DNA of 64,000 nt, from positions 1-64,000 of the forward strand of contig JADFZZ010000018.1 in the NCBI GenBank assembly GCA_015232315.1, given 5' to 3'. Positions within the stretch are counted from its first letter, which is position 1. Each line of letters begins with the position of its first letter. Under the pieces are notes generated by a model. The model did no database searches. It was given only the letters and a program-made list of their open reading frames with translations, and had not been told where the DNA came from. Below, one piece after another: positions 36,780 through 44,965 of the stretch. Source of the DNA: SAR324 cluster bacterium. GTDB lineage: Bacteria; SAR324; NAC60-12. Both the position numbers and the translations under genes were made by a program.

Positions 36780-38294
36780 ATGGAAATTAAACTGGACTAT
36801 AAAACAAAGGGACTTGAATCGCTTAAAACCGATGCGCTGATTTTAATGATTCCTGAAATCAAAAAAAATAAAGAAATCGGAAAACAACTGGATTTTTTAC
36901 CTGACTCATTGATCCACCTTGTCAAACAGGCGATCAAGCTCAAGGTCTTCTCGGAAAAAGCTGAAAGCACACATTTAATGGTGACCGGCATCGATGATAT
37001 GCCCCGCCTGTTATTGGTCGGCACAGGAAAACAGGATAAGCTGAATCAGGAAACGTTGAGAAGAATTGCCGGAAAAATCGGCAAAAAGATTAAAAGCCTC
37101 AAAAGTGAAGCCATCAGTCTGGTGCTTCCACCCTGGCTCAGCGAATTGAGCCTTGATGTGGGTACAATCATTGCGGAAGGACTGCTTCTTGGCGCTTATG
37201 ATTTCAATAAATACAGTTCAGCGCCAACTCCGGATGAGGAGGATGATCAGCCCGTGGATAAAGTGAAAATCACTTTGCTGGATGCCGACAAAATGACTTC
37301 TGCCAAAGCCATCAAACAGGGCGAAACCAGAGCTATCGCCACCAATTATGCCCGGGATCTCGGCAATACTCCCGGAAATGATCTCTATCCTGAAATTCTG
37401 GCTAAAGAAGCCGAATCCATTGCCCTGGAATACAACATGAAAATCAGGATTCTGGATCAACCGGAAATGGAAGAACTTGGTATGGGAATGTTGTTGGGGG
37501 TGGCCCGGGGTTCAGTGCGTCCGCCCAAATTGATTCTGATGGAATACCAACATCCCAAGGCGAAAAAGCAATTGGCGATTGTGGGGAAAGGCGTCACCTT
37601 TGATTCCGGTGGCATTTCACTGAAACCAGGTAGCGGCATGGATGAAATGAAGTATGACATGTGCGGCGCCGCGGCAATTCTGGGTGCCATGAAAGCCATT
37701 GGTGAACTCAAACCCAAGCTCAACATTATCGGTGTGATTCCTGCCGTTGAAAACATGCCCGATGGCAATGCCCAACGCCCAGGGGATATTGTCACCGCAT
37801 TCAATGGAAAACGTGTGGAAGTTCTCAATACCGATGCTGAAGGCCGGTTGATTCTGGGTGATGCCCTGAGCTACACGATCAAGGAATATTCTCCTGATGG
37901 GATCATTGATTTTGCGACTCTGACCGGTGCCTGTATCATCGCGCTAGGGCACTATGCCAGTGGTGTGATTTCCAACAATGAAGAACTCACCCGTCAGGTT
38001 GTCGAAGCGGGTAAGTCCAGCGGAGATACGGTGTGGCCGTTGCCTTCATTTCCAGAATATGAAGAATCGATCAAAGGAAAATTTGGAGATTTGCTGAATA
38101 CCGGCGGACGCGAAGCCGGAACCATCACAGCAGGTTTGTTTTTGAAAAATTTTGTGGAAGAAATCCCCTGGGTGCATGTTGACATTGCCGGAACGGCCTG
38201 GGGTGTCAAACATATCAGTTATCAACCGGCCAAGGGAACCACAGGAGTCGGGGTTCGACTGCTGATTGACCTGATTGGCTCATGGCAAGCATGA
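36780..38294 (+). CDS. pepA: Leucyl aminopeptidase (M17 family)
   Basis: 504 residues with the start at 36780, where AAAGGAA lies nine bases upstream; an in-frame ATG at 36747 overlaps the ATPase gene and is less likely. The C-terminal catalytic domain has the two-metal site motifs GKGVTFDSGGISLKPG, KYDMCGAAAILG and NTDAEGRL, with VTIAG-type strands before the C-terminus. It removes N-terminal amino acids, preferentially leucine, in the cytoplasm. The N-terminal domain is diverged, as is usual. It is probably co-transcribed with the calcium ATPase. Confidence 0.95.
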   Translation: MEIKLDYKTKGLESLKTDALILMIPEIKKNKEIGKQLDFLPDSLIHLVKQAIKLKVFSEKAESTHLMVTGIDDMPRLLLVGTGKQDKLNQETLRRIAGKIGKKIKSLKSEAISLVLPPWLSELSLDVGTIIAEGLLLGAYDFNKYSSAPTPDEEDDQPVDKVKITLLDADKMTSAKAIKQGETRAIATNYARDLGNTPGNDLYPEILAKEAESIALEYNMKIRILDQPEMEELGMGMLLGVARGSVRPPKLILMEYQHPKAKKQLAIVGKGVTFDSGGISLKPGSGMDEMKYDMCGAAAILGAMKAIGELKPKLNIIGVIPAVENMPDGNAQRPGDIVTAFNGKRVEVLNTDAEGRLILGDALSYTIKEYSPDGIIDFATLTGACIIALGHYASGVISNNEELTRQVVEAGKSSGDTVWPLPSFPEYEESIKGKFGDLLNTGGREAGTITAGLFLKNFVEEIPWVHVDIAGTAWGVKHISYQPAKGTTGVGVRLLIDLIGSWQA

Positions 38295-38347
38295 CTTCAA
38301 AAAAAGCCACCGGCATTGTTAGGACATCACACGAATAAAAGAGCATT

Positions 38348-38596
38348 ATGCCAGAGATCACCCGTTTTTATGGAATAGTGATTAAACTATTTTTTGGAGA
38401 TCATCCGCCTCCCCATTTTCATGCTGTTTATGGAGAATATAATGCAATTTTCAATATAGAATCCTTAGAAATGATTGAAGGCGACTTGCCGGAACGCGCA
38501 AAGAAATTGGTGCTGGAATGGGCATCGTCTTATCACGAAGAACTCAAGAAGATGTGGGACTCACAAGAGTTTAAAAAACTCCCTCCATTGAGGTAA
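38348..38596 (+). CDS. DUF4160 protein
   Basis: 82 residues. The family signature is clear: MPEITRFYGIVIKLFFGDHPPPHFHAVYGE and a later LPERAKKLVLEWASSYHEEL. DUF4160 proteins are nearly always followed by a DUF2442 protein, and the pair behaves like a small mobile two-gene module, often suspected to be toxin and antitoxin, but without an established activity. One base separates it from the DUF2442 gene. Some distance (53 bases) from pepA. Confidence 0.88.
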   Translation: MPEITRFYGIVIKLFFGDHPPPHFHAVYGEYNAIFNIESLEMIEGDLPERAKKLVLEWASSYHEELKKMWDSQEFKKLPPLR

Positions 38597-38597
38597 A

Positions 38598-38849
38598 ATG
38601 AAGAAAATACCGAAAATCAAGGCTGTTCAGGCGTTAGACAACCATCTCTTGATCATCGAGTTTTCAAATCATGAGAATCGGCAATATGACGTGAGGCCGT
38701 TGCTCAAACTCCAGACGTTTGCTCCACTACAAAATGATGCGTTCTTCAAAAATGTCCAAATCGAAACAGGAGGACATGCGCTGGTTTGGAATGAGGATAT
38801 TGACATCAGTGAGTACGAACTATGGAGCAAAGGACAATTCCTGTCCTAA
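38598..38849 (+). CDS. DUF2442 protein
   Basis: 83 residues with DUF2442 features: the early VQALDNHLLIIEFSNHE strand pair, YDVRPLL, FKNVQIETGGHALVWNEDIDIS and a terminal ELWSKG. The GAGG ribosome binding site is inside the last codons of the DUF4160 gene. The family is usually found with DUF4160 and is a candidate antitoxin or nucleic-acid-binding partner. Confidence 0.88.
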   Translation: MKKIPKIKAVQALDNHLLIIEFSNHENRQYDVRPLLKLQTFAPLQNDAFFKNVQIETGGHALVWNEDIDISEYELWSKGQFLS

Positions 38850-38925
38850 CAAGTCGCTTGCGACGGATTGCCTACACTGCGTTTCGGCAACCGCTCAGCT
38901 CTATCGTTGGTTGGAAAGAAAAATC

Positions 38926-39046
38926 GGCACCTTTCAGACGATGTGAAAAGTAATTGACAGTTGGAAGGTGTCATCCCGACAGAGTGAGGTACAAGATCTC
39001 TCCTTCGTCGAGATGACAAACTGTAAAAGGGAAAATGATAGGTGCC
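38926..39046. mobile_element. MITE-like element C, copy 1
   Basis: Bounded by GGCACC and GGTGCC (extended to CACCTTTCA on the left) and flanked by a perfect 8-base repeat GAAAAATC (38918-38925, 39047-39054). A related copy with its own duplication is at 55203-55355; both share AAAAGTA(A/G)TTGACA near the left end and CAAACTGTAAA near the right end. The interior carries a REP-like GTCATCCCGAC...GTCGAGATGAC hairpin. Confidence 0.82.
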
Positions 39047-39054
39047 GAAAAATC

Positions 39055-39186
39055 CTGGGCTGTTCATTTCTCCTTATTTTGAGCGTCAACCGGATGGTAG
39101 GCGGGGATTACATGCCCCGCAAACGCCAAAAATCGTATTTTTGACGGGCACGTAGTCCCGTCCTACCAGAGAAGTGAACAGCCCTG
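39055..39186. mobile_element. MITE-like element A, copy 2 (intact)
   Basis: The uninterrupted form of the element at 7241-7538, in inverted orientation. Ends are CTGGGCTGTTCATTTCTCC on the left and AGAAGTGAACAGCCCTG on the right. It is directly preceded by the octamer GAAAAATC and followed, two bases later, by a third GAAAAATC at 39189-39196. The right octamer overlaps the stop codon of the acyl-CoA dehydrogenase gene. Palindromic internal stretches (AATACGATTTTT, CGGGGATTACATGCCCCG) could act as a terminator for that gene. Confidence 0.85.
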
Positions 39187-39194
39187 CCGAAAAA

Positions 39195-41117
39195 TCAGGC
39201 GATTTTTTCTTCCGCAACGGACTCCCCGCTTAATTTTGCGAGAATACGGTCACCAGTGGTGGTGATTTCATTCAACAGAAACCGGTCACGTGGCTCAGCA
39301 CGGTCCAGAAATGTTTCAAGAACTTCTCGTCTTTCCGGAAATTTTTTCACCTGCGCATAAAGCAACTCTGCCACAGCCGAATCACACAACAACTTGATCA
39401 AACGTTCCGCATGGAGCATTCCAGGCGCGAAGTCACGCTTTGGATCCCAATTTTTGAGGAATTCCTTAGGCCAGCTCGCCATGGGTTTATCACTCAGTGT
39501 CTTGAATTTGCGGGTGGCAATTTTTTGAATCAAATGCTGTTGTGCCGCAAGATTCAATGATTGCAATTTGGCAACACGTCGCTCCAGAGGATCACGGGCA
39601 GAAACACTCAGCCAGCGGGTCTGGGCAATGGTTTTCAGAAATCCCTGAGGATTTTTGATGATGGCGCCCAACGTGTCTTTCATGGCCATCAACGCCTGAA
39701 TTTGTGAGGTTCCTTCATAAATCGGCAGAATCACGGAGTCTCTCAACAGTTTTTCCGCACCATATTCCTGGGTGAATCCTGAACCGCCATGAATCTGCAC
39801 ACAGCGTCGACTCATTTCAACTGATTTTTCACTGCCCAGATATTTCATCAACGGAGTCAACTTTCGTGCTTCGCCAGCATAAAACTTCACATCTTTTTCC
39901 ACCCGTTTGTATTCCATGGAGGAGGGCTCAAGGGTTTTGAGCAGAATTTTACTTTTCTGCGACAGTTCATCATAGTAGGCCCCCTGAATTGTCATGGCCC
40001 GAATTGCCTGAATGTCATTGCGCATTTCGTCCAGCATATCTGCAATCATTTCATGCTGATCAATGGTTTTTCCCATGCTTTTTCGTTGAGCGGCATAATC
40101 CCTGGCGGTGCGGTAAGCCGACTCGCAAAGCCCCATACTGATGGAAGCGACACCCACACGAGCGCCGTTCATCAACAACAACATGTGTTTGAAACCATCG
40201 CCGCGTTTACCAATGAGTTGAGCAGGTGTTTTATCAAAGGAAATCGTGCAGGTGGGACTGGCATGAATGCCCATTTTTTCTTCAATCCGGTCTACTGTGG
40301 CATGACGGATTTTTTCGCCATTTTCACCGTATGAGAACGTTTCACACAAAAAGAATGACAGACCATTCAATCCGCTGAAGGGATCATTGGGATCTTTGGC
40401 ATCCTCAGTCCGGGCAATGACAAAATGGTATCGTCCATGACCTGAGGTGATGAAAATTTTTTGTCCGGTAATGAACCAGTTTCCATCGGCATCCTGTACC
40501 GCTTTTGTTCTCAAGGCCGCCATGTCACTGCCAGCGTCAGGTTCTGTGATATCCATACAGCCCCATTCGTTGCCTGACGCGATATCCGCCAGTTCCCGTT
40601 CAAACCGTACCTTGGTAATGGTTTTGGATTCCTTATCAAACTCAGCACTTCCTTCATCAATGCAAAAGGCCAGCATCGCCAGTCCCATCGCGCCATGAAA
40701 TCCATAATGCATGACGGTGGATACATCGGCTCGTGCCATGAGTTCAATATTGGTCATATACAGCAGAATCGGCAGGTTCATGCCTCCCAGTTCCCGGGGA
40801 ATACACATGCCATGCAGTTCCATGTTTTTTAGTTGAGCGAAAATTTCATTCATTTCCTTGGGAAAAACAACATCGCCATCTTTGTATTCCAGACCTTTAC
40901 GGTCCATCTCGGCGCCTTTGGGCGCGATTTCTTCAGCGGCAAACGTTCCGACCAGTTCCAGCATGTCCTTGTAGACATCCAGTGCTTCCTTTTCAGAAGC
41001 GAATTCACAGTCCTTGCCGAACCCCTGGCGTTCATTGAGTGCCAGCAAAGGGCTCCAGTCGATCCATTTTTCGATATAAAACTGAAGGTCTTCGTTGTCT
41101 TTGTAAAAATTGGCCAT
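39195..41117 (-). CDS. Acyl-CoA dehydrogenase
   Basis: 640 residues with the start at 41117, preceded by a perfect AGGAGG. The order is an acyl-CoA dehydrogenase N-terminal helical domain (PRELGGMNLP), the middle beta domain with CMDITEPDAGSDMAALRT and FITSGHG, and the C-terminal FAD domain (RRCVQIHGGSGFTQEYGAEKLLRD, ILPIYEGTSQIQAL, where the Glu is the usual catalytic-base position). A 130-residue C-terminal extension resembles that of the DmdC/long acyl-CoA dehydrogenases. It oxidises an acyl-CoA thioester using FAD and passes electrons to an electron-transfer flavoprotein. The substrate cannot be told. Single gene with no beta-oxidation partner nearby. Confidence 0.94.
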   Translation of the reverse strand: MANFYKDNEDLQFYIEKWIDWSPLLALNERQGFGKDCEFASEKEALDVYKDMLELVGTFAAEEIAPKGAEMDRKGLEYKDGDVVFPKEMNEIFAQLKNMELHGMCIPRELGGMNLPILLYMTNIELMARADVSTVMHYGFHGAMGLAMLAFCIDEGSAEFDKESKTITKVRFERELADIASGNEWGCMDITEPDAGSDMAALRTKAVQDADGNWFITGQKIFITSGHGRYHFVIARTEDAKDPNDPFSGLNGLSFFLCETFSYGENGEKIRHATVDRIEEKMGIHASPTCTISFDKTPAQLIGKRGDGFKHMLLLMNGARVGVASISMGLCESAYRTARDYAAQRKSMGKTIDQHEMIADMLDEMRNDIQAIRAMTIQGAYYDELSQKSKILLKTLEPSSMEYKRVEKDVKFYAGEARKLTPLMKYLGSEKSVEMSRRCVQIHGGSGFTQEYGAEKLLRDSVILPIYEGTSQIQALMAMKDTLGAIIKNPQGFLKTIAQTRWLSVSARDPLERRVAKLQSLNLAAQQHLIQKIATRKFKTLSDKPMASWPKEFLKNWDPKRDFAPGMLHAERLIKLLCDSAVAELLYAQVKKFPERREVLETFLDRAEPRDRFLLNEITTTGDRILAKLSGESVAEEKIA

Positions 41118-41360
41118 GTTCCTCCTGGGATCAATGCGGGAATAAAGGCAACCTGATCGCAACCCATTGGCGACAGATTAATGAAATGAACCTGCTGGAA
41201 GATAAGGCAAACAAGGCTGTTATCCAATGACTTTTTGAGACAATCTGTTGTCCAGTCCGGCCATTTGCGTCAATTGCATCATTCAAATTGATCCAGGTTC
41301 AGTCCCTCATTGCCATGGCACTCCCCGAAAAGAAGCCGGATTCATGTCAAGATTCTGATT

Positions 41361-41657
41361 TCAAGCTTCAGCGGCAACCAGTTTTGATAAATATTTGCGA
41401 AGTCCGGTTTTGGCGGTTGATGTTTGGGCTTTAGACGCAAACACTGGCGGTTTTTTCAATTTTTCGCATTCCTCCAGAAAGGTCAGCAAATGTTCCCGAT
41501 ATTGGTAATACTGGCCATTTTCGAGCAATTCAGCACGCACCCTGGGACGAGGCAACGTGATTTCCAGCACATCGCCTACACGGGCACGAGGGCCATTGGT
41601 CATCATCACCACCCGATCAGAAAGCACAATCGCCTCATCCACTAAATCAGGAAGCAA
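41361..41657 (-). pseudogene. C-terminal fragment of a nitrate-type ABC transporter ATPase
   Basis: Only about 95 residues remain. They match the part of NrtD/SsuB-type ATPases after Walker B: the H-loop region has decayed to PDLVDEAIVLSDRVVMM, followed by NGPRARVGDVLEITLPRPR and the C-terminal LLTFLEECE helix. The P-loop, signature motif and Walker B are missing, so the fragment cannot bind or hydrolyse ATP. The homology begins abruptly at about 41640, suggesting a deletion or recombination break just upstream. No permease or binding protein is nearby. Confidence 0.75.
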
Positions 41658-42047
41658 GATGTCAGTGAGTGTATTTGCTTTAGATGGATTTGCAATTGAT
41701 CAAGATCCAAATCCCATAAGGGAATACGTTGAAGTTCCAGTTTGCCAAAGCGGTTCGAAGCCATTGGCAGATTGAAAATTGCCTCCATTGGGTATTGGAC
41801 ATCGCCTTTCGTGAAGATGAAAACAGAATTCGAAAAGATCATGCGCCACAAAATAGTGATAGGAAAAAGATACTTATTGTTTCCAACTTAACAAATATTC
41901 GATAATTTAACCCTTTCAGAAGATTTTAGTGCGATTGCCCTGGCATGGAAAATAAGGAGTGGTTTACCTCAAAGGGGCTCAAAACTATCTCGGATCAGGC
42001 TTTCCCACATTGGTTACCTCTGAATGTATGGAAGGCAACATCATGAG
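41658..42047. other. Decayed region between the ABC fragment and the intron tail
   Basis: About 390 bases with no convincing gene. A 69-codon frame on the minus strand (41642-41851) encodes [18 protein letters not shown] and similar, but no family is recognised and it overlaps the break of the ABC fragment. A GTGCG at 41929, which resembles a group II intron 5' end, may be chance. It reads like remains of several insertions. Confidence 0.4.
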
Positions 42048-42117
42048 GAGCCGTGTACGGACCCGTACGCACGGTTCTGTGAGCGGACGTAGTCTTCGGA
42101 CTCCTCCGACTCGATAC
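42048..42117 (+). ncRNA. 3' end of a group II intron (domains V and VI)
   Basis: Bases 42048-42077 fold as a domain V hairpin: GAGCCGTG pairs with CGCACGGTTC around a TACGGACCCGTA centre, the diagnostic group II pattern. A second hairpin follows (CGTAGTCTTCGGACTCCTCCGACT, about 42087-42112) in the place of domain VI. No reverse transcriptase ORF and no complete 5' part are present, so this is a dead remnant. The sequence after it (AGAGAATTGAACAGCC at 42120) is the end of a type A repeat element. Confidence 0.65.
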
Positions 42118-42135
42118 CAGAGAATTGAACAGCCA
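42118..42135. repeat. End fragment of MITE-like element A
   Basis: CAGAGAATTGAACAGCC matches the terminal repeat of element A (CCAGAGAAGTGAACAGCC at 39169-39184) with one mismatch. Only this end remains; it abuts the group II intron tail. Confidence 0.55.
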
Positions 42136-42139
42136 TGAT

Positions 42140-42991
42140 TCAACACCGACTCACCCAGACGCCCACATCCATGGAAGATCCGGGGGGACCAATGAACGTT
42201 CCTGCTATGGGCGGTACGGCTTCAGGCAATCGTGCTACGGCCACAGCAATGTGATCGGTTCCAACAATGTCTCCAATCGTCGGATCAAATCCGGTCCAGC
42301 CTGTGCTGGGCAGATAGACTTCGGCCCAGGCATGGGTTGAACCGTTGTTGAGTCCTGAGGGTGGCGCGTGGAGATAGCCGCTCACAAAGCGTGAGGCCAG
42401 ACCAAGACAGCGTGCGGCTTCCATGAACAACATCGCAAAATCACGACAGGAACCGGTTCCGTAAGACAATGTTTGTTCTACGGATTGTACACCGGGTTCT
42501 TCTCTCAGCCGATAGGACATTGTTTTATAGATATGGGTGCCAATTCGTTGCAATAGTTTGTACGTCTGAATCCGTTCATTCTGTTTCCATATGTTCGCAA
42601 TCCAGTGTGAAAGTTGTTTTCGTGAACTCTGTTCCAGCAAGACCATATAAGGCGACAGCAAAACTTGATCATCAGGGTGATAGGTACACGGGTAATCGGT
42701 GGCATGAGTGACTGTTAGAAAACCAAGAGGATCCTCATTGTATTGCTGGATGATGACTTCACTTTCAATCACAAGCTGACTGGTGGGTAAATCGAAAATG
42801 GCGTTGGCAACCGAATTGCCTTCCACATCCCGATACCAGTGCAGGTTTGCCTGAGGTGTGATTTTCAAGGTTGAGGATTCAATACGCATTTCATGGTCTT
42901 CTCTCGGACGTAGTCGTAATTGATGGGGACCCAGTGTGACTAAACCGGAAAAATTGTAATAGGTACGATGGAGAATTTTATAGCGTTGCAT
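42140..42991 (-). CDS. Bacterial transglutaminase-like protein
   Basis: 283 residues. An N-terminal transglutaminase-associated beta domain (YKILHRTYYNFSGLVTLGPHQ, LRLRPRE) is followed by a transglutaminase/protease core: Cys in GTGSCRDFAMLF, His in STHAWAEVYLP and Asp in GFDPT complete the triad. Such proteins are thought to act as peptidases or amidases rather than cross-linkers. Cytoplasmic, no signal peptide. It follows the DUF4080 gene after four bases, as the last gene of a four-gene operon. Confidence 0.92.
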   Translation of the reverse strand: MQRYKILHRTYYNFSGLVTLGPHQLRLRPREDHEMRIESSTLKITPQANLHWYRDVEGNSVANAIFDLPTSQLVIESEVIIQQYNEDPLGFLTVTHATDYPCTYHPDDQVLLSPYMVLLEQSSRKQLSHWIANIWKQNERIQTYKLLQRIGTHIYKTMSYRLREEPGVQSVEQTLSYGTGSCRDFAMLFMEAARCLGLASRFVSGYLHAPPSGLNNGSTHAWAEVYLPSTGWTGFDPTIGDIVGTDHIAVAVARLPEAVPPIAGTFIGPPGSSMDVGVWVSRC

Positions 42992-42995
42992 AGAC

Positions 42996-44513
42996 TCATA
43001 GGGGAGAATGATTGCTTTGACGCGTCAGGAATTTATTTGATTTTCTGCTGATGACGTGCGGAATGCCCAGCGAATCATCTTTCAGAAAACCCGGAACTTT
43101 TCGTCCCGGTTTGATCAGGATATCTTTCAAAATGGTTTCCCTTACCTGAACACGGTCCAGATGTTGTTCTGAGACCAGATAATCGTATAAAATTTCAGCG
43201 TAATGCTCCAGCGAGATGCCATAGGTTTGTTGGAGACACGCATAAGCATATTCTGAAAATTGAACGAACTCATCGAAAGGATTCGACGACTGAAACAGCA
43301 GGGCCATCGACTGGATAAAGTTTCCTGAATTGTAGTAATGATCCCAGTATTTGGCAAAGCGCTTTAACCGCAACATCAATTCAACCGGTAAATCCACATT
43401 ACTCTCAATTTCATAAGGTGGATTTGAATCGTAAATCATCTGGTGCGTGTCAGTGTGCAGAGTGATCGGTGTGCCTTTCAGGTGTTTTAAAATGCCAATT
43501 TGAATTTCCTGAAGTCCAAGCGCAACCAACTGATTCAGATCATCTTTGAAAATGTCTAAGGTCGCGCCGGGTAAGCCGATGATCAAATCCACATGCAGAT
43601 GAATGTGGGTGTTCTGTCTGAGAAACATTAAATTGTCCAGAGCCTTTATTTTATTTTGCTGACGACCAATCAAGGCGGAAACCTGTTGATCCAGGGTCTG
43701 AATGCCGACCTCAAATTGCAAAACCCCTTCCCTGAATTTCAGAATATATTCTTTCAACTCAGGCGGCAGGCGATCAGGAATGACTTCAAAATGGAGAAAA
43801 AAATCCTGTGCCGGAAATTCTTCCAGAAAAAATGACAGGATCGCAATGGATTGTTTGATGTGGAGATTGAAGGTTCGATCAACAAATTTGAATTGTCGTG
43901 CGCCTCGCTGGTAAAGTTTACGCATCTCCAGCAAAAATTGAGAAGTGTCAAAGGAACGGATCCCTTTATCCAGGGACGACAGGCAAAAATGGCACTTAAA
44001 GGCACAGCCTCTGGAGGCTTCCACATAGATCTTCCGGTTGACAATATCGGTATCCGTATAGAATTCATAGGGTAGAATCAGTTCCTTGACATCAATCTGA
44101 TCTTTGGGCAACACTTTTGTTTTTGGCGCGTTATGCTGGAGAATATCCTGACACAAACGTTGAAACGCATGATCCCCTTCTGCGGGAATGATGTGGTTGA
44201 CCAGTTCATATAATTCATCCGGAACACCATAGCTCACCTCCGGACCGCCAACCACGACATAAATTTCAGGGTGAGTTTTTTTGAGGAGGGAAATCGCCTG
44301 AGTCAGGACTTCAATGTTCCAGATGTAAATCCCGATTCCGATGATTTGAGGCTGATATGACAGCCATTGCTCGACCATGTGTCGGGGCGTGTCCTGAAGG
44401 GTGTATTCAATCAGTACGGTACGGTTTTGCAATTCCCGCATGTTGGCATAAAGATACCGCAGGCCCAATGACGTATGAGAATAGCGGGCATTGGCTGTTG
44501 TCAGCAAAATCAT
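42996..44513 (-). CDS. B12-binding-domain radical SAM protein (DUF4080)
   Basis: 505 residues. Residues 1-140 form a cobalamin-binding-like Rossmann domain (LLTTANARYSHTSLGLRYL, IIGIGIYIWN, VVVGGPEVSYG). The radical SAM cluster CxxxCxxC is in EASRGCAFKCHFC, followed by a TIM-barrel with IGLPGAT and a C-terminal DUF4080 region of about 150 residues. The reaction is unknown. The start overlaps the rnhA stop by four bases (ATGA). Confidence 0.93.
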   Translation of the reverse strand: MILLTTANARYSHTSLGLRYLYANMRELQNRTVLIEYTLQDTPRHMVEQWLSYQPQIIGIGIYIWNIEVLTQAISLLKKTHPEIYVVVGGPEVSYGVPDELYELVNHIIPAEGDHAFQRLCQDILQHNAPKTKVLPKDQIDVKELILPYEFYTDTDIVNRKIYVEASRGCAFKCHFCLSSLDKGIRSFDTSQFLLEMRKLYQRGARQFKFVDRTFNLHIKQSIAILSFFLEEFPAQDFFLHFEVIPDRLPPELKEYILKFREGVLQFEVGIQTLDQQVSALIGRQQNKIKALDNLMFLRQNTHIHLHVDLIIGLPGATLDIFKDDLNQLVALGLQEIQIGILKHLKGTPITLHTDTHQMIYDSNPPYEIESNVDLPVELMLRLKRFAKYWDHYYNSGNFIQSMALLFQSSNPFDEFVQFSEYAYACLQQTYGISLEHYAEILYDYLVSEQHLDRVQVRETILKDILIKPGRKVPGFLKDDSLGIPHVISRKSNKFLTRQSNHSPL

Positions 44514-44965
44514 GCTTGTTTTCCCAGGGCGATCCGGGCTTGTACGGCCAGTTCATCGCAGCGGTTGTTTTCAGGATTGTCACTGTGCCCTTTGACCCAA
44601 TGCCAGGAAATCTCATGGATACGAGCCTGTTGCAACAGGGCTTCCCAAAGATCCTTGTTGGCCACCGGTTTACCATCGGCGGTTTTCCAGCCTTTCCGTT
44701 GCCAGCTATCCAGCCATTTTTGCGTGAAGGCGTTTTTAAGATAGGCGGAATCCGTGTAGACATTAACCCGGCAGGGACGTTTGAGCATTTCCAGTCCCTT
44801 GAGGGCGGCTATGAGTTCCATGCGGTTGTTGGTGGTGTTGGCTTCAGCGCCTGAGATTTCCTTGCGGAAATTATTATGCTCCGGGGAAATCAGGATGGCT
44901 CCCCAGCCACCGGTTCCGGGATTGGGAGAGCAGGCTCCATCGGTGTAGATATGAACTTCTGTCAT
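44510..44965 (-). CDS. rnhA: Ribonuclease HI
   Basis: 151 residues, the normal length. It degrades the RNA strand of RNA-DNA hybrids in the cytoplasm. The catalytic carboxylates are visible: Asp in IYTDGACSPNPG, Glu in NNRMELIAAL, Asp in VYTDSAYL and Asp in NNRCDELA. Overlaps the genes on both sides by four bases, so it is translationally coupled within the operon. Confidence 0.97.
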   Translation of the reverse strand: MTEVHIYTDGACSPNPGTGGWGAILISPEHNNFRKEISGAEANTTNNRMELIAALKGLEMLKRPCRVNVYTDSAYLKNAFTQKWLDSWQRKGWKTADGKPVANKDLWEALLQQARIHEISWHWVKGHSDNPENNRCDELAVQARIALGKQA

